Assembly (NCBI GenBank): GCA_958496175.1
Contig: OY292278.1
Location: forward strand, 15,190,001 to 15,254,000
Source of the DNA: Sisyra terminalis
Taxonomy: Eukaryota; Arthropoda; Insecta; Neuroptera; Sisyridae
DNA: 64,000 nt
Direction: 5' to 3'
The notes below the pieces were generated by a model. That model saw nothing but the letters and a program-made list of their open reading frames with translations, was not told the DNA's origin and made no database searches. How positions within the stretch are numbered: position 1 is the stretch's first letter; every line of letters begins with the position of its first letter. The position numbers and the translations under genes are program-made. Positions 22,495 through 34,048 of the stretch are shown here, one piece after another.

Positions 22495-22700
22495 TTAAAT
22501 CAAGGGTGGCCAACCGCAATGATATTGCGGACCATTTCGGAAATGCATCCTTACTCCACGGACCACCGTTAAAGTTATATATCTCAAATACTCCATACTA
22601 AATTTAGGTATGTTTTTAGGAATGTTTTTATCTAATTCTTGTTCAGTAACATACCTGCGATCGTAAAAAAATGCAATTTCAATGGTCAATGCAATAGCCA
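22495..22700. mobile_element. Possible hAT MITE fragment
   Basis: AGGGTGGCCAACC near 22502 followed by TTGCGGACCATT resembles the ends of hAT-type MITEs that begin CAGGGGTGGCCAACC. No matching second end was found. Confidence 0.3.
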
Positions 22701-23044
22701 CTAATTGTCTTTACTTCATTATTACGTTCGTGTAGTGATTTTTAGAGGTATAGCAAATTTTCTCCAAACCTTAATTGATAAATGTATATCTTGAAGGTAA
22801 GTTATAAAAGGTACAGCAAGGGATGCTGCAAGTTGCTGAGGAAGGGGTTTTTAATGTTCCAAAAACATATTTTTAAATCCAAGTTATTTATTTACAGCCA
22901 TTTTAATATAGACTGGCAGGACAACGTCTGGTAGATTCAGCTAGTGTCAATATATTAGGCAAAGAAGTATGGCGGCAAAGACAGAGAACAAATAATGTAA
23001 ACATATACATGTGAGTGATATACAGATATAAAAACTATTGTCAC

Positions 23045-23190
23045 AATTCTCAACTAACTGATTATTGTCATTGGTTTCAACTGTCATTTCGTTTTCATTT
23101 AATTGCCAATTTTTGCCATTTTTTAGTTTTGTCAGTGTTGGACTGTGAATATTTCCCAGAAAGCTATTAAATTTCAAGTAATAGGCTAAA
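23045..23190. repeat. Dispersed repeat R3, copy 2
   Basis: Carries the same TTTCAACTGTCATTTCG / TTTTGTCAGTG / GTGAATATTTCCC blocks as 16.33 kb. It lies immediately outside the left arm of the 23.3-27.3 kb inverted repeat. Confidence 0.5.
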
Positions 23191-23279
23191 TTGGTGGTTC
23201 ATCTTCCTTTCAGTGACATCAATATCTGGCAACGTTGCACTTTCAACATTGTTTTTTTATTTAATTCCCGATTGTTTTG

Positions 23280-24028
23280 TTAGTTCAATTCTAATTTCAT
23301 ATAATTTTTCTCTTTTGTTGATAAATTTTCATTGTGACCTGATTTATTCGCGAATCAATTTAAAAATAAACGAGAAAATACAACGTTACCTGATTTTGAA
23401 GTCGCTAAAAGGTACATAAGCCGAATTGTCTATTTATACATATTGTATAGTATTTCGCAATATTATTCAAAATAGACTACCTATATAAATTTGTATTTTA
23501 CATACATGAATTAAATGTTTATCAATACAGCATGGGCCACTTATTCGAAAAATAGTTATCAAAAACATTTATTACATGGAAGCGGATTTTAGCCATAAAC
23601 TACCAGGAGTAGATTTAAATAAACAGTCAATTGCAAATACATAGAGTTCGTCTTAATAGTCATTTGCGTGTACCTACAACATATACAAATAGTGACTGAG
23701 CAAAAATTAAATTAATACAATAGTCAACAATAGTAATACAGTGTAATCTCGCTAATCCGGCACTATTAAAAACCGGAGGGTGCCGGATTATTGGAATGTT
23801 CGGATTACTGGATTATAGTGAAAAAGTCATAGGTAATGAATAAAATAAAGCATTTCATAGAAGGAATAAATGTATGCACAGATATAGAGGGGTGAGGGAG
23901 GCGTGGGCGAAGAGTGCCGGATTATTAGACGTGCCGATCTATCGAAGTTCCGGATTAGTGAGATTATACTGTAGTTTAATTTTACTACCCATTTGTATTT
24001 ATGTATTGGAACTAATTTTTATTTAGAA
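23280..24028 (+). repeat. Left arm of 4 kb inverted-repeat structure
   Basis: Matches 26762-27265 in inverted orientation once the 233-base MITE at 23739-23971 is removed. Shared landmarks: GATAAATTTTCATT, GTTTATCAATACAGCATGG, CCTACAACATATACAAATAG, GTATTGGAACT. The outer part contains a CAACGTT module also present in the 44.7 kb MITE. Confidence 0.8.
23739..23971. mobile_element. TA-flanked MITE, copy 2
   Basis: 233 bases, ends CAGTGTAATCTCGCTAATCC and GGATTAGTGAGATTATACTG, TA on both sides (23737-23738, 23972-23973). The uninterrupted site survives in the other arm near 26813-26822 with a single TA, which confirms the insertion boundaries. Confidence 0.85.
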
Positions 24029-24552
24029 CCTTTTGATTACTATTGGGGCCAAAATCTTCACAAAAATATCGTATAATCCTTGGTATAGTTGGTGCATTTT
24101 TTCGATTGAATTTTTTTCTGCCAAGTTGTCATTGGAATTTGGGATGTTATCAAATTTGAAGGATACTTTCTTTTTGTTGTTTTTTTCCATTGGTATTCGT
24201 TGAAAAGTGGTCTTAATTTGCCACTTTTGTATCGTCAGATTCTTCAAGATTGTTTTGAATAATATGATAATTATTCTACTATGTCACAACCAATATTCAA
24301 TAAATTTTATAAGACGAAACAATTTCGCAACTTTCTTCAATTGAATTATATCTTGATCCATACAAAAAAGTGTATCAAGGTTGGACTTATTGAAAACTTA
24401 CGCATAAATATATGTTTTTCCATCATCACAGCTCCATTCAAGTCCCACAATCATACATAAAACCAAAGAAAAAAAATCAGTCTTCCACATCTTGGCAACT
24501 TCTTCATCTCGTTCTTCAAGACTTTCCTTCATTATAAATAATTTGCATTTTA

Positions 24553-24810
24553 TTACGCAATATGGAGCAAACATTTCCCATGATCGTCTATTTCATGAAT
24601 GTGTTCCACATGCATACATATTCGTGGTCTCGTACGTGTATATGAATCTAGGTAATTACCGGTGGTCTTGTAAAATGCAAAACGTGTTCCTACATACTCG
24701 TAACGCATCCATTCTAGATCATCTTCCTTTTCTTTTTCATTTAGCAAATGTTGTATAACAATCTGATCATTTTCATCTTTACCTTCATTCTCGATGTTGC
24801 GATTGTTCAT
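24553..24810 (-). CDS. Unrecognised 85-residue open frame in the inverted-repeat loop
   Basis: Starts at an ATG (MNNRNIENEGKDEND...) and runs to TAA at 24553. It is hydrophilic and mixed in composition (LNEKEKEDDLEWMRYEYVG, then KTTGNYLDSY and HVEHIHEIDDHGK), with less AT-biased codons than neighbouring DNA. That makes it the best candidate coding segment in the 24.0-25.4 kb loop. No domain is recognised. GTAAAG and GTAATT inside it could be splice donors, so the true product may differ. It may be a host exon captured by the element or a chance frame; a plus-strand frame overlaps it. Confidence 0.3.
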   Translation of the reverse strand: MNNRNIENEGKDENDQIVIQHLLNEKEKEDDLEWMRYEYVGTRFAFYKTTGNYLDSYTRTRPRICMHVEHIHEIDDHGKCLLHIA

Positions 24811-25395
24811 TCCAACACATTTGTAAAGCACAATACTATGCCAATATGAAAGTATTGATTCATTTCAAAACCCAATTGTTTCAATCTGTTACACTCTTAA
24901 TATGATTCCTCAAATCAATGTAATCTTAAGACCTGAAACTCTGTTCATCCAAACCTGAGGATTATTCTAAATTAATACGTTTATCTATCATCAAAGCAAT
25001 ACGGGAAAATCAGGCCATAGTTGGGTTCGGTTTACGTTTCAACTTGTAAATTTTGATTGAGACATAATTTGAAATGTTTCAAAAAATTAAATTGAATCAA
25101 TGTTTAGATGTTGAATGCTGATGAATTGCCTCTGATTTTAATCGATAAGTGTGAATTAAAAACGTAGACAATTGGATCAACTGTGAAATTGCAAATTATC
25201 GAAAGTAACAAGAGTTTGCTTTTCAGATTTAAATCTTATGTCAAGATCTCAAGTTGCAATCGAGAGGATGTTATCTAATTGCATGATTTCTTCTATTTGT
25301 GATCAAGTAAAAACCTTTTAAAATATCACATGATTTGTGGATTAACGTTATAGTCCTTGGTAGCCAATATTTCAAGCATAAAGTAACAAATTGTA

Positions 25396-26755
25396 GACCT
25401 TTACTACCAAAGGTATAAACCTAATAATTTTATAAAAAAATATGCAGGAAAACCTATTTACTTTAAATACAAATCATTAAGAGCAGAGGTAGCTAACTTT
25501 TTTGTATAAAATATCTAGTTTAAAAAATAATCAGACTGAATTATTAATAAAATGTGATGCTTTTCTACAGTAGGAAGTTCAAACTTCATACGGGTAAAGG
25601 CTGGTCGATTTTTGTGAGCGATTTGCATAGTACTAAAAAACGCAATCAAGTTGACCATGTTGATCGCTAGCTCAGGTTTTTTGTTATTCGGTAGAGGAAA
25701 CTAACTGAAATGATTGACGATGAAGTAAAAGTCATCTTTTGTTGTTATAAATACAAATCATTAAAAGCAGGGGTAGCTAAGTTTTCTGTATAAAAGATCT
25801 ACTTTTTGAAGATATACTTCTTTAAAAAATAATACAAATAATGTTGTTTCTACAGTAGGAAATTGCTCGCCAATGGCTAGCGAGAAACTCCATGCGGGTG
25901 AAAGCTGGTCGAATTTTGGGAGTGATTTTTATAGTACTAAAATGCGCAATTAAGTCGACCATGTTGATCGCTAGCACAAGTTTTTTGTTTTTTTGGTAGG
26001 GGAAACCAACTAAAATGATTGACAATAAAGTAATAGTCGCCTTTAGTTGTTATTTTACATCTAAAACATAGATATCGTCGAATTTAAAATTTTCATAGTT
26101 TAAGCCATATCCATATTAATACACAATAGTTTAAATTCAAAAGAAAGGCATTTTTTTGAAATTTTCAAGACAATATTTAAAATAATGCAAGGTAAGTTGA
26201 TTGATACATTGTATTTATGATTTTTATATTAGACCTTTATTACCAAAGGTATAAACCTAATAACTTTATGAAAAAATGTGCAGGAAAACCTACTAAATTT
26301 AAATACAAACCATTAAAAGCACGGGTCGCTATTTTTTCTGTATAAAAGATCTACTTTTTGAAGATATACTTCTTTAAAAAATAATCAAACTGAATTTTTA
26401 ATAATACATGATGCATTTCTACAGTAGGGAAGTTGCTCGCAAATGGCTAGCAAGAAACATCATGCGGGTGAAAGCTGGCCGATGTTTGGAACCGATTTGC
26501 ATAGTACTAAAAACGCAATCAAGTCGACCAAGTTGATCGCTAGCACAGGTTTTTTGTTATTCGGTAGAGAAAGTCAACTAAAATAATTGAAAATCTAGCT
26601 ATCGTCGAGTTTAAAATTTTCAATTTTTATAGTTTAAGCCATATCCATATTAATACACAGTAGTTTAAATTTAAAAGAAAGGCATTTTTTTGAAATTGTC
26701 AAGACAATATTTAAAAAATGCAAGGAAAGTAAATTGATTTATTGCATTATGTTTT
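25396..26755. repeat. Imperfect tandem array in the inverted-repeat loop
   Basis: Three units: AAATACAAATCATTAA-type starts at 25465, 25749 and 26301 (26301 reads AAATACAAACCATTAA). Repeated landmarks are TTTCTACAGTAGG, CATGCGGGTGAAAGCTGG, TAGTACTAAAA, GACCATGTTGATCGCTAGC and TTTTTTGTTATTCGG. Spacings are 284 and 552 bases; the second unit carries an extra GTTTAAGCCATATCC segment repeated in the third. A single inverted partial copy is at 51061-51262. Confidence 0.75.
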
Positions 26756-26761
26756 TTATAT

Positions 26762-27265
26762 TTGAATAAAAAATCAGTTCCAATACATAAATATAAATGG
26801 ATAATAAAATTAAACTATTACTATTGTATTAATTTAATTTTTACTCCATCGCTATTTGTATATGTTGTAGGTACACGCAATTGACTGTTAAGACTAACTC
26901 TATGTATTTGCAATTGACTGTTTATTCAAATCTACTCATGATAGTTTATGGTTAAAATCCGCTTTCATATAATAAATCTTTTGATAACTATTTTTCGAAT
27001 AAGTGACCCATGCTGTATTGATAAACATTTAATTCATGTATGTAAGATACAAATTTATATAAGTAGTCTTTTGTGCATAATATTGCGAAATACTAAATAG
27101 TATGTATAAATAGCCTCTTCAACTTAAATACCTTTTAGCGATATCAATATCAGGCAACGTTGTATTGCCTAGTTTATTTTTAAAATGATTCGCGAGGAAA
27201 TCAGGTCGTAATGAAAATTTATCAACAAAAAAGCAAATTATATGAAATCAAAATTTAAGAATGTT
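26762..27265 (-). repeat. Right arm of 4 kb inverted-repeat structure
   Basis: Inverted partner of 23280-24028 without the MITE. It keeps the empty TA site and so gives the pre-insertion sequence. Confidence 0.8.
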
Positions 27266-27292
27266 AAACAAATAAAGGATCAAATAAAGAGA

Positions 27293-28403
27293 TCACAGTA
27301 AAGGAATTAGATATTCGCCAAGGATGCATTTTTTATTATGGATAATGTTAGGTTTACCAGAGGAAAAAATACTATGAAATAGAAAGTCGACAATTACAAA
27401 GACTTTACGAAAAGTAAAAAATTCAAAAACTTGGTTTAGATCATAAACTACTAAACTCCTCTTTATGCTGTTTTCATATTTCCGTATTAAATGTTTGAAT
27501 ATTGTATGGTATTGTTTGAACATCACTTCATATTGTTTAATATTCATCTTGTTTGAAGAATGTTTACCTAAGACTATCCAAAAATGTTGAATTTAGAAAA
27601 TCTATTGTTGGTTCTAATAAAAATGGACAAATTTTTTGATTAAACAGGTTGGAAAATATTAATGCATAGAATATTGATGAACCATTGCAAGTTATTACAG
27701 GTGAAAACCTTTTCAAGGACGAGCTTAAAGTCTTAAAGAACTAGTAGAGTAAGAAGTGCAGCAAGATGACAAAGTGCAAAAGGAATTATCAATGGATTTT
27801 TCAAAAATACTTTCGTGGTTTAAAGGAAAAATTAAAGAGCAGTTTGTATGAATTGATTAGACTTTAGAGGAAAATTCAAGGACAAGAAGGCAACAAAACT
27901 AGGAAAAATTCAACGAATTTAGATGAATTTTTCCCATAACTGATAAATGTTCTTATTATTTACTCTATTTTACTCTATTTACTCTATTTTAGTGCTTAAA
28001 AGTTCATTTACTCCCAATTTCTTCATTCAAACACAAAAAAAATCATTAAAAGTAAATTAATTGACTTAAAAAAAATCAATCTTTCGATATATAATTTGTT
28101 AATTTACATTAAGGTTTATTTATTTAAGAAGTAATAATAGTTATTTGTGACCAGTATCTATACATTAAAAAGCAGTGATCAAAATTAAATTTTATCTATT
28201 TATTTATGACTTTAATCTAGCCCAATAAATCCCTTTTCTTAATAAAATTTTATTTAGAATTTTTTAAATATTTTTTTAGTTTTCAGAATACCAAAATACA
28301 TAGAAATCAGCTGAAAACATCTAAATAGTATTTTATTGCAGCCCTGTGTATAGCATTTTCATAATTGAAATTATGAATATACTCAAAAATTAAATCTTAA
28401 CAA
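27293..28403. other. AT-rich spacer, no gene recognised
   Basis: One minus-strand ATG frame (27293-27547) has no recognisable domain and AT-driven composition. At 27960-27990 a short TTTACTCTATTTTA repeat occurs. Confidence 0.35.
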
Positions 28404-30091
28404 TAGTGTCCGACCGAAACTAGTTTTTATGGCCGAAACCGAAACCGAATTTCTGCTTCAGTCTCAGTTTCGACCGAAACCGAAACTTTCATATAAGGTC
28501 ATGTTTTCGTAGAAAAAAAAGCTAATCATAATTTGTCAATCCTTACTATTAAACTTTATAGGTATTAATTAATCATTTAGTCCCTAATATTTGAGCTAAT
28601 CATTAACATAACATAATATTATCATTTCCTTATGGTAAAATTTCAGATTTTTGGTGATAACAATTTAATACAAATTCTCAAAGGACTAGGATCAAAATAA
28701 GAAGTTAAAACTTGATTTTTATTTGCGATGTTTCGGCCCTTTTATTGAGTCTTCCTCAGATGTTCATGAACAATAGCTTTAACTTTATCAACAATAATCC
28801 TTGTCATGATTTATTTTATAGATACGATACAATTAATAAAAGTAATAATAAAAGCTTCCAGGATACATACAATTTCAATAAAAATTAGTTATAAATTATA
28901 CTCTTTAAACCTGAGGTTTATTTATAACTAATTTTTATTGAATTTGTATGTATCCTGAAAACTTTTATTATTACTTTTATTAATTGTACCGTATCTATAA
29001 AGTGAATCATGACAAGGATTTGACAGTTTATGCTGAAATAAATGGGGTTGATTTGAAAAAAATGCACCTAATATTTCTTTTAAATTTTAGTTACTAATAA
29101 CATGGAATAATAAAAAAAGTTACAAAAAAAAATTACTATTTATCTAATAGTTGATTAAGTCGTAGCCTTTTACAATTTGCAAGCAATAATAAAGTCTAAT
29201 AAATACCCTTGATATAAAACAAAGTAGGTACTTAATATGATACAAAATTAAATAAATTGACAACTTTTTTAATAAGTGCTGTCTATATCTAAAGTACATA
29301 TATTTAGATAGTACCTATCTTGCATCTAATTACCACAAAACTATTGTGAAAACTTTGTCAGGTATTTTATATTGTTCCTTTATTAATTTGTCAAATAAAA
29401 GATAGATATTTGTTTGTCTGTATTAAAAATTCAAACATTGCCTGATTTTTCAATGAAGAAATTTGATCTATTTGTTAAATTATTAGGAAATGAAAATAAA
29501 GAATTGAAAATTTTGGTAAATAACTTTTTTATTTACTCATATGTAGGTACAAATAATATATCAATTTGTTTTAAGAAATAAAATTCTGACTATTTTAGCT
29601 GACCTTTTCGAGTTCCCGAAGGCTAATTGTTTATTAAAAAAAAAGAGTTAAATTGTTATTTTATACATTACTACCTAAACCAAAGGATGAGTTAGAATAA
29701 GGTTAGGATTTCTTTGGTTTTAAGTATACTGTATCCGTCTTTCTTTGTAATTGTTCTTATAAATGTCCTTATAACTTTAAATTTCTTTGATTTCCATTCT
29801 TTCCGGTCTAATTTTTTAGGTACATAAAAAGAAAGTACTTTTTCTTATATCTTAAAGAAAAAATATTTTCTTCTAAACTTTGATTAGTTTTCTTTTGAAC
29901 TTAAAAAAATATTAAAAATAATATTAGCAAAATATTAATGAACTAATAGTTATCAGTATTCATAACTGAAAAATCAAATAATAAGTGAAAAACAATATTT
30001 TTTTATCGTTTTTATCTCACGAATTCAGTTTCGGTTTCGGCCGTAGTTTCGGCTTGATGACAGCCGAAACCGAAAGTTTGGTCGGAGACTA
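28404..30091. mobile_element. hAT-like non-autonomous element, 1688 bases
   Basis: Ends TAGTGTCCGACC and GGTCGGAGACTA, each followed inward by several CGAAACCGAAAC / GTTTCGGTTTCGG repeats. Flanking CTTAACAA (28396-28403) and ATTAACAA (30092-30099) form an 8-bp duplication with one mismatch. The AT-rich interior has no transposase motifs and holds a foldback (F3) at 28715-29020. Ends and 8-bp duplication suggest hAT. Confidence 0.65.
28715..29020. repeat. Foldback F3 with weak hammerhead-like core
   Basis: 28795-28895 is inverted at 28917-29020 (AATCCTTGTCATGAT, AATAAAAGTAATAATAAAAG, GGATACATACAA). Left of the arm, the minus strand at 28725-28760 reads CUGAGGA, a poor stem II, then CGAAAC. 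The element has the same general plan as F1 and F2, but the ribozyme is degraded and the right copy is missing. Confidence 0.5.
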
Positions 30092-31173
30092 ATTAACAAT
30101 GAATTATAAATAGAAAAGAACTTTTAAATCTGAAAGATTTTCATTGAAAATTAATAAATTAGAGTTTTAAATCCAAAATTTATTGTTTAAAACAAGAAAA
30201 TTTAATCTCGTGCAATGACATTCAATCCACGATGCTATTAATAGGACCATTAGTATTCATTAGTGATGATTTTCGCAACTTGATTCTCTCAAATATAAAA
30301 TTATGTCAAAATAGTAACACAAAAAGTGTAATTTAAAACTGTGTAAAGTGGTTTCAAATGAGTATTAATTTGAGTCGATTTTTTTTTCGAATGAAATGGC
30401 ATCGTGAATCTTTACAAAACATAATGAGATATTCACACATTATATTCGTAAGTATACACTGGAAAAAGTTCAAACGTTTCAATTGAAATTTTTGTACGAT
30501 TAAATCGGTCAATCGAATGCATGGGAAGGAAGATTGATTCATCTGATGACTGCTATATATGTATATGAAGCAACAGTTTTAATTTAAGACTTTACCTGTG
30601 CATTGTGTTATGCAATATTATGATGCGTATTTGGAATAGTTCAAACCGGATATTTTACTATGCGATAGTTGAGATTTTTATGCGTGGAATTACACACATG
30701 AGGACGATAAGACCGACTTCATAATGGCCATATTACTCGTAGAAAACGGCAATAAATTTTACAAGAAGAAATATGGTACTCGTATTGCGGAATATTACTT
30801 TTTTCTTTTTCTTCTTTTTTTCTTGATACTAACAATGTTAGTTGGATTGTCGTGAGTGTGATGTTCTCAGGCTTCGTGTCTGCAAACGATTTACCTTGAC
30901 GAAGAATACCTAAGTTAGAGCACAGCTGAGAACTAAACGAAATGCTCATACGAATTGTTTCAAAATCATTGGACTCTTACTAGTTTCTTAGTTCTTTAAA
31001 CTAAATAGCAATCGAGGTTTTACTTTTAATCAACTAAAGTTTGTAATTTAGTAAATATTTTCGTTGTTTTGGGAGGAAATCCTTTCCTGAACTAAACTGG
31101 CAAGAACTGTCTTTACCAAAGTGAAAACAGTTCTTCGTTATAAAACATTTAAAATTGGGAATTTATTTAAAGA
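30092..31173. other. AT-rich spacer, no gene recognised
   Basis: Short frames only; no repeats shared with the rest of the window were noticed. Confidence 0.35.
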
Positions 31174-32330
31174 CTAGTAGTTGCCCGTTGCATTCGCAAC
31201 TAAAGGTTTTATCTCAATGAATTGTTTAATATGAGATAATGTAGAGTTAATCAACAGTCGAAATTTTTAATTTAATAATCAAAGTGTTATTAATACAAAA
31301 AAAAAGTTTATCTAAAATTATATTAAGAAATAAAATATAAGTGTTTTTTTATATCATTTTAATAACAACATTTAATAATGTCATTTCACTAAATTAGTAT
31401 GAAAGTTTAATCCTTATGTAGTACTTATACCAAATAGGCAATTTTAAATTTTGGTTCGTTTTTCAACAATCAAACTTTTTAAAATCTATTTTTTTTTATT
31501 AACCAATGGTAGTGATCTGGAGTAATTATATATTCGGCTGAAAAGCACTAAGGTAGCAATTTTTTGCCACTGTCAATTCAAATATAAAATCTTCGAGACT
31601 AACATTTTTCGGTATTTAGAACAATTTGAAAACCAATTATTGTTCTTGAAAATAAATAAAATATTCGAATTTACTTCCACGCTTTCCACCTATTTCCAAT
31701 AATTTTGTATGTACAACGTCCAAATGTGCGAAATCGAATAGCTTTTTAGTCATTTTAACTAACATAAAGAAGGTCATTATTTTTTTTCATTTTACATTGT
31801 ATTTTCAAATATAAAGGCATATTTCAGTCCATAAAATTTAGAAAGTGGTTTCCGTATACGATACAGATATATAATAAGAAAGGGCTTTTGAAAATTTCTC
31901 CCTTAAAAGAGTGAAAAACGATAGCAAAGTTTGTAAGGGATAACGTATAATAAACAATCGAAATTTCAAATTTAATAATCAATCAAAGTCCGTTAAAAGC
32001 GAAACATTATTATTGCCTAATATAAAACAAAGTTGATTTATTATTAGAAACAAAAACTTAAATTCTGCTTAAAAATTTAAACTCTGATAAGTAGATATAT
32101 CTGAAAAGGTTAAGTTAAGTTTATAACTGAGCATTGTTTTTTGGCTTTCACATATTGTAAACCTGAAAATCCGAAATACGTATTCACAAATAAATACATT
32201 AGTGAGTGAGTATCCCTACTGATCCCTACCAACGTTTTGAGTGCGTAAGGGGGGATAACAGAGCGCATGCGTATAGTCTATTCTGTACGGACATACGGAC
32301 GCACGGCAAGATAGCCAATTTATATTTAAG
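31174..32330 (-). mobile_element. Non-autonomous Helitron, minus orientation
   Basis: The 3' end is at 31174 on the minus strand (CTAG preceded by GGGCAACTA and the GTTGCGAATGCAAC hairpin). The body is the inverted counterpart of 12896-13992, including GCTTTCACATATTGTAAACC and the ATACGGACGCACGGCAAG-type block near the 5' side. The 5' boundary is approximate; an RTE relic lies just beyond. Confidence 0.65.
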
Positions 32331-32464
32331 AAGATTCTCCTGGTTGTTCGAATTTTCAAGAAATATTAAAAGCACGGTAACACTGCCAAGCGACGTATAT
32401 GGGTCTACGTATATCATAGTAATGCGTCCGACAGGGTTGTATTGTCTCACCCTTAGCTTTTAAG

Positions 32465-33280
32465 GTATACAGTGATATTATAATGCGATTCACATTGGAG
32501 GAGTGGAACGGTGGAATTAAATTTGGCAGGAAACGATTATCCAACCTTCACTTCGCAGACGATACAACCTTAATTGCGAACAATGAGAAGGAGATGTTGG
32601 AACTCATTCGAAGGATAGAAGTAGTGAGCTAAGATTTTGGTCTAAAAATTAACGCCAATAAGACCAAAATAATGGTCGTTAACCGTGCTACCGAACATCA
32701 AAATCAGCTGAAAAAAATAGGCCCCTTCTTGATTGTGGATAGCTTTGTTTATCTGGGATCGGTGATACATAAATCCGGATCATATGACCACGAAATTAGA
32801 CGACGCATTGAAGTCGCTAGATCTGCCGTAACCCAACTGTCCAAAATTTGGAAGGACTACAACATATTAAAAGCTACTAAAACCAGACTGGTTGGCACTC
32901 TGATTTTTTCGATCTTCTCCTACGCTTCGGAAACGTGGACTATCCGTGCAGCTGATCGGCGACGAATTGATGCCTTCGAAATATGGGTCTGGAGGAGAAT
33001 GCTACGGATCCCATGGATGGCTAAAAGAACTAATGTTTCTGTTTTGAATGAAGTTAAGCCAATCCAAAGACTCTCTTCACTGACATATGGACGAATCCTC
33101 AGGTTGTTCGGGCATATCACGCGCCACGAGGTCATGGAAAAGCTGATGGTACAAGGACGACCTGAAGGGAAAAGAAAACCAGGGCGATCACCCACCCGTT
33201 GGGCGGAAGCGGTAAAGGAGCGTAATCGCTGGAGAAGGACCATCCAGCAGGTTCTGAGAAACCAGGAACTCCCCGTGTGA
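32465..33280 (+). pseudogene. RTE-type endonuclease-reverse transcriptase, 3' part
   Basis: C-terminal half of a non-LTR retrotransposon RT of the RTE-like group widely annotated in insects as endonuclease-reverse transcriptase. The catalytic block HFADDTTLIAN (FADD at 32552-32563) is followed by one in-frame TAA at 32630. The frame then stays open for 202 residues: FVYLGSVIHKSGSYDHEI, RTRLVGTLIFS-like, ASETWTIRAADRRRIDAFE, VWRRMLRIPW and the final PGRSPTRWAEAV. It is truncated 5' of the FADD region, so fingers and endonuclease are missing. The long open 3' frame suggests fairly recent insertion. The ORF ends at 33280 (TGA). Confidence 0.85.
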
Positions 33281-33654
33281 CAGCCATTTTTTAATCGCCA
33301 TACATCGGCAGTGATGTCGGATTAAGAAGATATCATAGTATTGAACCACTTTAATCACTTTTATAGTTCTTTTTCTTTTTGTCGGTTCAGTAGATACTTC
33401 TTCATTCTTGCCAATCTCTATGTTTTTCCTCATTCGAAAATTACTCTCCCTATACTCGCTATTTCTGCATTTTTATTAGGGGTACCGAAATATAAATTCG
33501 TTTTTTCAATATATAATTAAAACACAAAACACAAAACTTTGTTACTACTATTGATTCTAAATCAATGATATAATCGTTTATTCCCGATAATAAGCTTTAA
33601 GCTTGCTTTCTAGATAATAAGCAAATTATAACCTTTTTTTGCAGTAAATATTGA

Positions 33655-33971
33655 CTACATGATAAACCAAGAATAACCTATGGAAGGAGTCTCTGACATG
33701 CTGGGTGCAATGCGTGTGGTACTCAGAATTGGCGATGTGGCACTTGAAGGATCATCTTCTTCAGTTTCAGTAGAAGAACCGGAAACGGCACCAGCCGCTG
33801 CACCGACATCAGGAAGCTCTCGTTTTACTCTTTGATGGATCCCATTAGAACCAAAGGTCAACTACAAAATAATTATAATAACTTTCCAATAATAATAATA
33901 ACTATCCACCATACTATTGCAATTGTAAAGAACATGGATGTGAGCAACAAAACTAAAAACTTGAATTCCAT
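33655..33971 (-). CDS. Secreted peptide gene B (exons 33971-33915 and 33861-33655)
   Basis: Predicted 87-residue prepropeptide. Exon 1 (19 codons) begins MEFKFLVLLLTSMFFT: a two-residue start, one Lys, then a continuous hydrophobic core, a typical signal peptide. The intron 33862-33914 (53 bases) has GTATGG and TTTTGTAG boundaries, phase 0. Exon 2 begins LTFGSNGIHQRVKRELPDVG. The Lys-Arg pair lies about 13 residues into exon 2, and the remainder is Ser/Thr/Glu-rich (SGSSTETEEDDPSS). It is closest to gene E: exon 1, the GSNGIHQ-VKR block, 5' UTR and upstream DNA all align, while the sequence after KR does not. Exon 1 is two codons longer than in the other members. Role unknown; secretion and KR processing are inferred. 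Confidence 0.7.
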
Positions 33972-34039
33972 TTTTCTATGCTATGGTTCCAATTCCAAGA
34001 AAGATTCCAGTAACTTCCTTTTTTTTATCTTTTTCAACT

Positions 34040-34048
34040 CTTTTTATG
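34040..34048 (-). promoter_or_regulatory. TATA-like box of gene B
   Basis: CATAAAAAG on the minus strand, about 70 bases before the ATG. It aligns with the better TATAAAAG of gene E; the intervening leader (ATCTTTCTT, AACCATA, GAAAAATGG) is shared. Confidence 0.4.

Noticed and set aside
32920..33433. Minus-strand frames over the RTE relic
   Set aside because: Antisense of the plus-strand reverse transcriptase frame, which has clear family motifs.
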